In this document: positions 23,451 through 31,576 of the stretch, piece by piece
Position numbering within the stretch: position 1 is the first letter of the stretch
How the letters are laid out: each line of letters opens with the position of its first letter
Assembly (NCBI GenBank): GCA_017507005.1
Contig: JAFWBT010000007.1
Location: forward strand, 1-64,000
DNA: 64,000 bases
Direction: 5' to 3'
Source of the DNA: Clostridia bacterium
GTDB lineage: Bacteria > Bacillota > Clostridia > Christensenellales > Borkfalkiaceae
Translations under genes and position numbers: made by a program
Notes under the pieces: model-generated
Told to the model about the DNA's origin: nothing
Seen by the model: only the letters and a program-made list of their open reading frames with translations
Databases searched by the model: none

Positions 23451-24916
23451 GAAATCTTACGCTGCTCACCGATTTATATCAACTGACGATGGGGTACGGT
23501 TTTTACCGTCATAACAAGCACGAAGAAGAGGTCGTATTCGATTTATTCTTCCGCAAAAACGCGCTCATCACCTATTCGATAGCGGCTGGTTTAGAGCAGG
23601 CGATGGACTATTTATTGCATTGGCATTTCGACGACGAGGATATCGAGTATTTACGTTCGTTGCATTTATTCGACGAGGATTTCTTGGAATATCTCCGCAA
23701 AATGCGTTTCACAGGGAACGTTTATGCCGTGAAAGAGGGTACGCCCGTATTCCCTGGCGAGCCTATTCTCACGGTGAAAGCGCCTTTAATTCAGGCGCAG
23801 TTCGCGGAAACGGCGCTCTTAAATATCATCAATCACCAAACGTTGATAGCCACGAAATCGTCCAAAATTTGTCGCGCGACGGGCGGCAAGGGCGTCGTGA
23901 TGGAGTTTGGTCTGCGTCGAGCGCAAGGCCCTGACGCGGGTATTAACGGCGCAAGAGCGGCGATTATCGGCGGCTGTTCGTCCACGTCTAACGTGATAGC
24001 GGGGCAAAAATTTAACGTGCCCGTGGCAGGTACGATGGCGCATAGCTGGGTAATGGACTACCCGACGGAATACGAGGCGTTCCGCGCGTACGCGAACGCA
24101 TATCCCGACAACTGTCTGCTACTCGTAGACACGTACGATACGTTGCGTAGCGGCGTGCCCAACGCGATTAAGGTGTTTAAGGAATTGCGCGCGGAGGGGC
24201 ATACGCCCAAAGGGATTCGTTTGGACAGCGGCGACCTTGCGTATCTTTCCAAAAAAGCGCGTAAAATGATGGACGAGGCAGGTTTCCCTGAGGCGATTAT
24301 TTGCGTATCGGGGGACTTGGACGAACGTTCTATCAATTCGCTGTTGCAGCAGGGCGCGAAGATTGATTCGTGGGGGGTTGGTACGAAACTGATTACTTCC
24401 GAGGATTTGCCTGCGCTTGGCGGTGTTTATAAATTGGCGGCGGTGATTGAAAAGGACGGCACGATGACGCCGAAAATTAAGCTGTCGGATAACACGGCGA
24501 AGATTACGAACCCTACGTTTAAGAACGTCTATCGTTTGTATGACAAGGATAACGGTATGGCGATTGCCGACCTTATCACGCTGCACGACGAGAAAGTGCA
24601 AGAGGATGAGCCGTTGACGCTGTTCCATCCCGTAGAGACGTGGAAAGAACACGAAGTGGAAAATTTCCACGCCGAGCCGTTGTTGCATAAGATTGTGGAA
24701 AAGGGCGAGCTTGTCTATGAATTCCCTAAGCTGTTGGACGTGCAGGCGTATTCCAAAGAACAGCTGTCGAAATTCTGGGAAGAATATTTGCGTTTGGACG
24801 TGCCGCAGCTGTATAAGGTGGATTTGTCTACCAAATTGCACAAATTAAAGATTGATATGATCGGCGCGATCCGTAAAGACGCGCACGATAAATCGAAAGG
24901 AAAGAAACATGACTGA
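23447..24916 (+). CDS. pncB: Nicotinate phosphoribosyltransferase
   Basis: PncB makes nicotinate mononucleotide from nicotinate and PRPP, the salvage entry to NAD. The 489-residue protein has LTDLYQLTMGYGFY at the N-terminus, the active-site EFGLRRAQGPDAG (about 145-157), and the phosphate-site GIRLDSGDLAYLSKKAR (about 244-260), typical of the longer Bacillota type. It overlaps lgt by 4 bp and lspA by 8 bp. Together with nadE and pnuC in this window it supplies NAD from niacin or nicotinamide riboside. Its place between two lipoprotein-maturation genes is unusual. Confidence 0.95.
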   Translation: MRNLTLLTDLYQLTMGYGFYRHNKHEEEVVFDLFFRKNALITYSIAAGLEQAMDYLLHWHFDDEDIEYLRSLHLFDEDFLEYLRKMRFTGNVYAVKEGTPVFPGEPILTVKAPLIQAQFAETALLNIINHQTLIATKSSKICRATGGKGVVMEFGLRRAQGPDAGINGARAAIIGGCSSTSNVIAGQKFNVPVAGTMAHSWVMDYPTEYEAFRAYANAYPDNCLLLVDTYDTLRSGVPNAIKVFKELRAEGHTPKGIRLDSGDLAYLSKKARKMMDEAGFPEAIICVSGDLDERSINSLLQQGAKIDSWGVGTKLITSEDLPALGGVYKLAAVIEKDGTMTPKIKLSDNTAKITNPTFKNVYRLYDKDNGMAIADLITLHDEKVQEDEPLTLFHPVETWKEHEVENFHAEPLLHKIVEKGELVYEFPKLLDVQAYSKEQLSKFWEEYLRLDVPQLYKVDLSTKLHKLKIDMIGAIRKDAHDKSKGKKHD

Positions 24917-25607
24917 AAAAACGTTAAAAACTAAAAACGACGGGGGCAGGTATTCGCTGAAAGGCTCTTGGCTGTGGGGGGTATTGCTGTTCGTCGTGCT
25001 CGTTTTAATCGACCAGCTGACGAAAGTGGCGGCGGACGTATATTTCAACCGCCCGTCTGCGCCGAAAATGATAGCGATTATCCCCGGCTGGATAAATCTT
25101 TGTATCAGCTACAATCCCGGCATAGCGTACGGGATAGGCTCGGACGCGTCGGCAGGGGTAAAGATTGCCGTGATTATCGGTACGGCGTTGATGATGGCGG
25201 CGTTTGCGGTGCTGTATTTCAAGTTGGATAAGCGTCGCACGCTTATTCGTATCGCCATCGTGTTTGTCGTGGCAGGCGGCGTGGGCAATCTCATCGACAG
25301 AGTGTATTATCAGGTGTGGGATCCCAACGTAACGCAAGGCGTACGCGATATGGTGGATTTGAGCCGTTTTGGCTTTGCCGTATGTAATTTTGCCGATTTC
25401 TTTATCACGGGCGGCGCGGTGACGCTGGTGTTGGCACTGTTGTTTTTTGACACGGACGCTATATTCCCGCTGACGGAAAAATATAAGGCACTCGCAAAAG
25501 AAGCTAAGGAAAAGGAAGAAGTGAAAGAGCAGGAAAAGGCGAAGAATAAAGAGGCGGCAAAGGCCGCGGCGAGCGCGGAAAATAACGCCGATAACGACAA
25601 TGGATAA
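24909..25607 (+). CDS. lspA: Lipoprotein signal peptidase II with repeat-derived N-terminus
   Basis: LspA removes the signal peptide from lipid-modified prolipoproteins. The four membrane segments and catalytic aspartates are present: GNLIDRV (Asp130) and CNFADFF (Asp163); DQLTK is at 35-39. Two features are odd. Residues 9-18 (KNDGGRYSLK) are encoded by a dispersed repeat and match an insert in the DUF512 protein. The C-terminus has a 50-residue charged tail of Lys/Glu/Ala repeats. It overlaps pncB by 8 bp and the next gene by 8 bp. Confidence 0.93.
   Translation: MTEKTLKTKNDGGRYSLKGSWLWGVLLFVVLVLIDQLTKVAADVYFNRPSAPKMIAIIPGWINLCISYNPGIAYGIGSDASAGVKIAVIIGTALMMAAFAVLYFKLDKRRTLIRIAIVFVVAGGVGNLIDRVYYQVWDPNVTQGVRDMVDLSRFGFAVCNFADFFITGGAVTLVLALLFFDTDAIFPLTEKYKALAKEAKEKEEVKEQEKAKNKEAAKAAASAENNADNDNG
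24935..24963 (+). repeat. Dispersed repeat copy 10 (CAGGTA class), in frame in lspA
   Basis: The copy is ACGACGGGGGCAGGTATTCG and then CTGAAA, and is read as NDGGRYSLK. Confidence 0.65.
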
Positions 25608-26559
25608 ACGGCTGTGGATTGCGGAGGAAAACAGCAAACGGCTGGACGTTTTTTTGAGTGAACAGCTGGAAGATTTTACCCGTTCGCGCTTGAAAAAGCT
25701 GATTGAAGAGGGGAACGTTTGTATCAATGGCAAGCCGACGGCGAAAGCAGGCGCGGAAATACGCGTGGGCGACGAAGTGACGATTGTTATTCCCGATGCG
25801 GTGGAATACGCCGCAAAGCCCGAAAATATCCCCATTGATATCGTGTATCAGGACGCGGATTTTGCCGTGGTGAACAAACCGCAAGGTATGACGGTGCATA
25901 TCGGCAGCGGCGTGTGCGAGGGTACGCTTGTCAACGCTTTACTGTACGCGTTGGATTCGCTCAGCGGTATTGGCGGCGTGTTGCGGCCGGGGATTGTGCA
26001 CCGTATCGACAAGGACACGACGGGGCTGCTCGTCGTGGCGAAAAACGACAAAGCGCACGTTTCTTTGGCGAGTCAAATCGCGCAAAAAACGTGTAAACGT
26101 ACCTATTACGCTTTGCTCGAAGGCAGCGTAAAAACGGATAGCGGCCGTATCGTAACGGATATCGGCAGACACCCGACGGAGCGGCTGAAAATGGCGGTGT
26201 TGCCCGACGGTCGTGGCAAAATCGCCGTCACCGATTATGAAGTGGTGGCACGCTTTGGACAAGAATTTACCCTTTGCAAGTTCGATTTGCAAACGGGCAG
26301 AACGCACCAAATTCGCGTGCACGCAAAGCATTTAGGACACCCCGTTGTGGGCGATCCCGTGTACGGCTATAAAAAGCAAAAATTCCGTTTGAACGGTCAG
26401 CTACTGCACGCGTGGCAGCTGCGTTTAACGCACCCGACGACAGGGGAGGAAATGACGTTCAACGCGCCCCTGCCTACTGCGTTTTGTGAAATATTAGAAA
26501 AATTATGCAAACAATACGGCGTGGATAGAGCGTCGTTTTCGACACTTTTTAACGAATAA
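25600..26559 (+). CDS. RluD-family 23S rRNA/tRNA pseudouridine synthase
   Basis: This 319-residue enzyme has an N-terminal S4 RNA-binding domain (about 13-60, RLDVFLSEQLEDFTRSRLKK) and an RluA/RluD catalytic domain with HRIDKDTTGLLVVAK (catalytic Asp137). QTGRTHQIRVHAKHLGHPVVGDPVYG gives the second family motif. It isomerises uridines in large-subunit rRNA or a similar RNA; the exact site is not deducible. It overlaps lspA by 8 bp, the lspA-rlu order common in Bacillota. Confidence 0.93.
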   Translation: MDKRLWIAEENSKRLDVFLSEQLEDFTRSRLKKLIEEGNVCINGKPTAKAGAEIRVGDEVTIVIPDAVEYAAKPENIPIDIVYQDADFAVVNKPQGMTVHIGSGVCEGTLVNALLYALDSLSGIGGVLRPGIVHRIDKDTTGLLVVAKNDKAHVSLASQIAQKTCKRTYYALLEGSVKTDSGRIVTDIGRHPTERLKMAVLPDGRGKIAVTDYEVVARFGQEFTLCKFDLQTGRTHQIRVHAKHLGHPVVGDPVYGYKKQKFRLNGQLLHAWQLRLTHPTTGEEMTFNAPLPTAFCEILEKLCKQYGVDRASFSTLFNE

Positions 26560-26582
26560 AAAGGACTTTAAAAAAGAGTGGT

Positions 26583-27911
26583 ATGTTAAAGATTACGAAG
26601 GTAAAACGGAATAGCATCGCCAAGGAACTGGGCTTGGAGGTCGGGGACGAGATTATCGCCTTTGACGGCTATCCTTGCGAGGACGAGCTGGATTATCTGT
26701 ACTACGTGGAAACGGACGGTTTTTCCATGACGGTGCGGGATAAGCGCGGCGCAGGCGAGATGACGGTGGAGGTGGAAAAGGACGAGGGAGAAGACCTCGG
26801 CGTGGAGTTTGAAAAAAACACCGCGATTCGCACCTGCCATAATCGTTGCGTGTTTTGCTTTGTCGATCAAATGCCCAAGGGTATGCGCGAGAGTTTGTAC
26901 GTTAAGGACGACGACTACGGTATGAGCTTTTCCTGCGGCAATTTCGTAACGCTCACCAACCTTTCCGACGAGGGCTTGGAACGGATTATCCGTTTAAAAC
27001 TCTCGCCGCTGTACGTATCCGTGCATACTATGAACGAAGAACTGCGCTGTAAGCTGTTGCGAAACCGTTTTGCGGGAAAAATCGTAAGACAGATTGCGAG
27101 GCTGGTGGAAGGCGGCGTACAATTACATTGCCAAGCGGTAATCGTGCCGGGCGAAAACGACGGCAAAGAGCTGGAATATACCGCAAGGGAGTTGTTTAAA
27201 TATTATCCTAGCGTAAAAGAGTTGGCGTTCGTGCCGACGGGGCTTACCAAATATCGCGAGGGATTGACGCCCATACCCGACGTGGATAAGGCGTACAGCG
27301 AGGAAATACTCGACCTTGCCGCGCGGCTGAATAAGGAATTTGGCGTGCCGTTTTTACAGCCTGCCGACGAATATTACATCAAGGCAGACCGTGCCTTGCC
27401 GCCCGAAGATTTCTACGGCGATTACGAGCAGATTGAAAACGGCGTGGGCATGACGACGCGGTTTTTGGCGGAGGCAAACGCGGCACTTTCGACGCTTATT
27501 TCAGAAAACGACGGGGGCAGGTACGCGTTGAAAAGCAAAAAACGCTCTGTTATCGTGTGCGGCGTCAGCGCAAAAAAGGTGATGCAATCCCTGATAAATA
27601 GCTGTAACGAGGCGATAGAGGGCTTGGAGGCGATAACGCTTGCCGTAGAGAACGAGTTTTTTGGGCATACCGTTACGTGTACGGGCTTGTTGACGGGGCA
27701 GGATATCCTTGCCGCGCTCGAAAAATACCGCCGCGAAGAGGGCGGATTTGACGAAGTGGTGCTTGCAGGCAACGTTTTAAAAGAATTTGAGGACGTGTTC
27801 TTGTGCGGTATGACGCTGAACGAGCTGAAAACGAAGCTGGGTTTTGAGAACGTGCGCGTCAATCGCGACGGTGGCTATGGGTTCGTGGAGATACTTTCGA
27901 CGAACGAATAA
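26583..27911 (+). CDS. DUF512 radical-SAM-like protein with PDZ domain
   Basis: This 442-residue protein has an N-terminal PDZ-like domain (about 1-60), a CX3CX2C iron-sulfur motif CHNRCVFCF (Cys85, Cys89, Cys92) of the radical SAM fold, and a C-terminal DUF512 domain with a GxLTGQDI motif. The function of the family is not established. It is commonly found directly before der, as here. Residues about 308-317 (ENDGGRYALK) come from a dispersed repeat, in the same frame as the one in lspA, and probably form a tolerated loop between domains. Confidence 0.88.
   Translation: MLKITKVKRNSIAKELGLEVGDEIIAFDGYPCEDELDYLYYVETDGFSMTVRDKRGAGEMTVEVEKDEGEDLGVEFEKNTAIRTCHNRCVFCFVDQMPKGMRESLYVKDDDYGMSFSCGNFVTLTNLSDEGLERIIRLKLSPLYVSVHTMNEELRCKLLRNRFAGKIVRQIARLVEGGVQLHCQAVIVPGENDGKELEYTARELFKYYPSVKELAFVPTGLTKYREGLTPIPDVDKAYSEEILDLAARLNKEFGVPFLQPADEYYIKADRALPPEDFYGDYEQIENGVGMTTRFLAEANAALSTLISENDGGRYALKSKKRSVIVCGVSAKKVMQSLINSCNEAIEGLEAITLAVENEFFGHTVTCTGLLTGQDILAALEKYRREEGGFDEVVLAGNVLKEFEDVFLCGMTLNELKTKLGFENVRVNRDGGYGFVEILSTNE
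27505..27533 (+). repeat. Dispersed repeat copy 11 (CAGGTA class), in frame in the DUF512 gene
   Basis: ACGACGGGGGCAGGTACGCG then TTGAAAA is translated as NDGGRYALK. It is nearly identical to copy 10 at 24935. Confidence 0.75.
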
Positions 27912-28008
27912 GCGTGCATAGCCGTATAAGAATAGGCGAAAGCTTGATGAATTGAGAAAAAATTAACGATAAATAAAGGAGAAAGGAAAAAAGAGGAGGC
28001 GATAAACT

Positions 28009-29322
28009 ATGGCGAATCCCCTTATTGCGTTGGTGGGCAGACCCAACGTGGGAAAAAGTACGTTTTTTAATAAAGTAGCGGGTAGAAAAATTTCTATCAC
28101 AGAGGACAGACCGGGCGTCACGCGTGACCGTTTGTATACGGACGCGACTTGGCGCGGCAAGCATTTCACGATGGTCGATACGGGCGGTATCGAGCTGAAA
28201 TCGGAAGACGTGATGTGGAAAGAGATAGCAAAACAAGCCGACGTCGCGATTGAGACGGCGGACGTCATTTTATTCTTCACGGACGGTAAAGAGGGTTTGC
28301 ACCCCTCCGATTACGACGTGGCGGATATCCTGCGCCGCAGTAAAAAACCCGTTATTCTCGTCGTGAATAAGATTGATAATTATTCCCCCGAGCAGATTTT
28401 TGAATTCTATTCGTTGGGCTTGGGTGAGCCGTACGCGATTTCCGCGGAGCACTCGCAGGGTATCGGCGACGTTTTGGACGAGGCGATTTCCTATTTCCCC
28501 GACGTGACGATAGAGCCTGTACCCTCGCTTAAAATTGCGGTGGTGGGTAAGCCCAACGCAGGCAAATCTAGCCTTGTGAACAAGATTTTGGGTAGCGAAA
28601 GAAGTATCGTTACGCCCATGGCAGGTACGACGCGCGACGCGATTGATACCTTGTTTTATCGTAGGGATAAGGCATACACCATTATCGATACGGCAGGGAT
28701 TAGAAAGAAGAAAAACGTAGACGACGACGTGGAATATTACAGCAATATGCGCGCGTTTGACGCGGTGCGCCGCAGTGACGTGTGCTTGCTCGTCGTTGAT
28801 AGCGCAGAGGGGCTTACCGAACAGGACGTAAAGATTATCGGCTACGTGCACGAGCAGGGCAAACCCTCCGTTATCGTTATGAATAAATGGGACCTTATCG
28901 AAAAGGATACGCACACTGTAAACCGTTTTGAAGAACAGCTGAAAGAGGACCTCAAATTTATGGATTATTACAAATCCATTTATATTTCGGCAAAGACGGG
29001 ACAGCGCGTAGAAAAGCTGATTGCGGCGGCGGAAGAAGTGTACGCGCACGCGTCGTTTAGAGTGCCCACGGGCGAGCTGAATGATTTGATTGGCGACGCA
29101 ATTCGCTTGCAGGAACCGCCCTCCTATCAAGGCAGAAGAATGCGTGTGTTCTTCTCGTCGCAGGTGTCCACTTGTCCGCCCGTGTTCTTATTGCACGTCA
29201 ACGACGAGGGACTGCTCCATTTCTCCTATCAGCGGTATTTGGAAAACACGATTCGTAAAGCCTACGATTTTTCGGGTACGCCTATCCGCGTCAACGTGCG
29301 CGAGAAAAAGGATGACGAATAA
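28009..29322 (+). CDS. der: Ribosome biogenesis GTPase Der (EngA)
   Basis: Der carries two tandem GTPase domains and a C-terminal KH-like domain and helps assemble the 50S subunit. Domain 1 has GRPNVGKST (about 10-18), DTGG and NKID; domain 2 has GKPNAGKSS (about 183-191), DTAG and NKWD. The 437-residue length is normal. GAGGAGG is ten bases before the ATG. It follows the DUF512 gene and precedes plsY, a widespread Bacillota order. Confidence 0.97.
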   Translation: MANPLIALVGRPNVGKSTFFNKVAGRKISITEDRPGVTRDRLYTDATWRGKHFTMVDTGGIELKSEDVMWKEIAKQADVAIETADVILFFTDGKEGLHPSDYDVADILRRSKKPVILVVNKIDNYSPEQIFEFYSLGLGEPYAISAEHSQGIGDVLDEAISYFPDVTIEPVPSLKIAVVGKPNAGKSSLVNKILGSERSIVTPMAGTTRDAIDTLFYRRDKAYTIIDTAGIRKKKNVDDDVEYYSNMRAFDAVRRSDVCLLVVDSAEGLTEQDVKIIGYVHEQGKPSVIVMNKWDLIEKDTHTVNRFEEQLKEDLKFMDYYKSIYISAKTGQRVEKLIAAAEEVYAHASFRVPTGELNDLIGDAIRLQEPPSYQGRRMRVFFSSQVSTCPPVFLLHVNDEGLLHFSYQRYLENTIRKAYDFSGTPIRVNVREKKDDE

Positions 29323-29351
29323 CGTTGCGGTTTAATTGGCGTTCGTGAAAT

Positions 29352-29406
29352 GCGTTCGCTGTGGCGTTCGCTGTGGCGTTCGCTGTGGCGTTCGCTGTGG
29401 CGTTCG
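29352..29406 (+). repeat. Tandem 12 bp repeat, 4.6 copies
   Basis: The unit GCGTTCGCTGTG is repeated exactly at 29352, 29364, 29376 and 29388, followed by GCGTTCG. It lies in the 141 bp gap between der and plsY. Inside each unit no hairpin is evident. It may vary in copy number. Confidence 0.9.
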
Positions 29407-29463
29407 TTTCTAAAATAACGTAACGAAAACGCGCTTTTTAGCGCCGTAAGAGTGTAAAAAGGT

Positions 29464-30186
29464 ATGGAAACGTTTTATATTTCACAAGATTGGTGGCAAT
29501 TTTTACTGCTGGCTATCGTATGCTATTTTATCGGCTGTTTTAATTTTGCGCGGCTCATTTCCCGCAAGAAAAACCGCGATATCACGCAGGTGGGCAGTGG
29601 TAATCCCGGCACGATGAATATGACGCGTGAATTTGGGCTGAAAATCGGCTTTATCACGTTTTTGTGCGACGCGCTCAAAGGCGGCTTGCCAGCGGTTGTC
29701 AGCTATTTTCTCTATCGGAACAGCGTGTTCGCAGGCACGAGCTTGCTTGTTTCCGATTTCACGAGATATTTCGTGGGGCTGTGCGTCGTAATCGGGCATA
29801 TTTTTCCCGTCACGATGAAATTCAAAGGCGGCAAGGGGATTGCCTCGACACTGGGTTTGTTTTGGATGTGCTTGGCGTGTGAAAATCCTTGGTGGCTGCT
29901 GTTTGGGTTTGGCTGTCTTTGTATCGTCGTTTTGTATATCTACACAGCGGAATGGGGCTCGATAGGCTCTCTTTTAGGGGTGTCGGGATTTAGCATTATT
30001 CAGCTGACGATATTTATATTGCGTTACGGGAAATACCCCGTGGACGCGTACATGGTAGCCCTGTATCTGATTATTTTTACCATCAACGTACTCACGTGGG
30101 TGGCGCATCATAAAAATCTCGCGCGCGTGTTTGCAGGCGAAGAACACCGTACGTCTATTAAAAAATTAGCAAAAAAAAGTAAATAA
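29464..30186 (+). CDS. plsY: Acyl-phosphate:glycerol-3-phosphate acyltransferase
   Basis: PlsY makes lysophosphatidate from acyl phosphate and glycerol 3-phosphate at the membrane, the first step of phospholipid synthesis. The 240-residue protein has the three family motifs: GSGNPGTMNMTREFG (about 42-56), the FPVTMKFKGGKGIAST segment (about 117-132), and a conserved C-terminal membrane part ending in VAHHKNLARV. About five to seven membrane segments are predicted. It starts 141 bp after der, beyond the tandem repeat. Confidence 0.93.
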   Translation: METFYISQDWWQFLLLAIVCYFIGCFNFARLISRKKNRDITQVGSGNPGTMNMTREFGLKIGFITFLCDALKGGLPAVVSYFLYRNSVFAGTSLLVSDFTRYFVGLCVVIGHIFPVTMKFKGGKGIASTLGLFWMCLACENPWWLLFGFGCLCIVVLYIYTAEWGSIGSLLGVSGFSIIQLTIFILRYGKYPVDAYMVALYLIIFTINVLTWVAHHKNLARVFAGEEHRTSIKKLAKKSK

Positions 30187-30208
30187 CCTAAAAAATTAGG
30201 AAGTAAAA

Positions 30209-31564
30209 ATGAACGTAATTATTATTGGATGCGGCAGAGTGGGACAAACGCTCGCTGAAAAATTGAACGCAGACGGCAACGACGTTACGGTTATTGACGT
30301 TTCGGCGGAAAAAGTGAACGAAGTGGCAGGGCGTTACGACGTCATGGGCGTCGTGGGCAACGGCGCGACGTATACGATACAGCGTGAGGCTGGTATCGAT
30401 ACGGCGGATTTGCTTATTGCCGTCACGAATTCGGACGAACTGAACTTGCTGTGCTGTATGATTGCGAAAAAGGAAGGCGACTGTCAAACGATTGCGCGTG
30501 TTAAAAATCCGCAGTACAGTAAGGAAGCAATGTATTTAAAGGAAGAGCTGGGTTTGGCTATGGTCATCAACCCCGAGTACGCGGCGGCGGAAGAAATCGC
30601 GCGCGTGCTTCGTTTTCCGTCGGCGATGAAGATAGAGCCGTTTGCAAAAGGTAGAGTCGAGCTTATCAAATTCAAGCTTCCTAAAGAAAGCTGTCTTATC
30701 GGCACGTCGATTAAGGACGCGGTGATGAAATATCATCTGGACGTGCTTGTTTGCGCTATCGAGCGCGGTGACGAGGCGTATATTGCCAACGGTAATTTCG
30801 TCTTTGAAGAAAAAGACGTTGTATCTATCGTCGCAACGCCGAAGAATGCGAACGAATTTTTTAGCAAGATTAATTATAAAGGCAACTCTATTAAGAACGC
30901 TCTTGTTGTTGGCGGTGGCGTGATTACGCATTATTTGTGTGAGATTCTCGAACGCTCGAATATAGCGTTGAAGGTCATTGATAAAGATTTAGCAAGATGC
31001 GAGGCTTTGTGTTCCCGTTGGCCGAAGGTAGACGTAATCCACGGCAACCCGACCGAGCAGGAATTGTTGTTGGAAGAAGGGATTGAAAAAGCGGGTGCGT
31101 TCGTTGCGCTGTCGGGCTTGGACGAAGAAAATATCCTGCTTTCCTTGTTTGCAAAGGAAGTGGGCAGTGGAAAACAGGTGACGCGTATCAATCGTATCGA
31201 TTACGATAACGTGTTAAATCGTTTGGAATTGGATACGACGATTTGTCCCAAGAACATCACTTCGGACACGATTTTAAGCTACGTGCGCGCGATGAAAAAC
31301 GCTATGGGTAGCAATGTAGAAACGCTGTATAATATCATACAGGGCAAGGTAGAGGCGTCGGAATTTATCGTCAAGGAAAATTCGCCTATTTCGGGGATTC
31401 CTTTGAGTGAAATGCGCTTGAAGAAAGATATTCTTATTGCTTCCATTTCCCGAGGCGGCGAAGTAATTCTTCCTCGCGGTAGCGACGTGATTCAGGCAGG
31501 CGATACGGTGGTGGTCGTCACCAAACAAATCGGTTTGCAGGATATCACCGAGATTTTGAAATAA
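30209..31564 (+). CDS. trkA: Trk potassium uptake regulatory protein TrkA
   Basis: TrkA is the peripheral nucleotide-binding subunit gating the TrkH K+ channel. It has two halves, each an RCK_N Rossmann domain plus RCK_C: GCGRVGQTLAEKL (7-19) and ALVVGGGVITHYLCEIL (about 230-246) are the NAD-binding loops. The 451-residue length fits the two-repeat form. The stop is followed after a few bases by trkH, so both are made together. Confidence 0.94.
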   Translation: MNVIIIGCGRVGQTLAEKLNADGNDVTVIDVSAEKVNEVAGRYDVMGVVGNGATYTIQREAGIDTADLLIAVTNSDELNLLCCMIAKKEGDCQTIARVKNPQYSKEAMYLKEELGLAMVINPEYAAAEEIARVLRFPSAMKIEPFAKGRVELIKFKLPKESCLIGTSIKDAVMKYHLDVLVCAIERGDEAYIANGNFVFEEKDVVSIVATPKNANEFFSKINYKGNSIKNALVVGGGVITHYLCEILERSNIALKVIDKDLARCEALCSRWPKVDVIHGNPTEQELLLEEGIEKAGAFVALSGLDEENILLSLFAKEVGSGKQVTRINRIDYDNVLNRLELDTTICPKNITSDTILSYVRAMKNAMGSNVETLYNIIQGKVEASEFIVKENSPISGIPLSEMRLKKDILIASISRGGEVILPRGSDVIQAGDTVVVVTKQIGLQDITEILK

Positions 31565-31576
31565 CGGGTGAACGTA

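Noticed and set aside
25941..25965. GTACGCGTTGGATTC in the pseudouridine synthase gene
   Set aside because: It codes for a conserved part of the RluD family (NALLYALDSLSG) and lacks the repeat flank.
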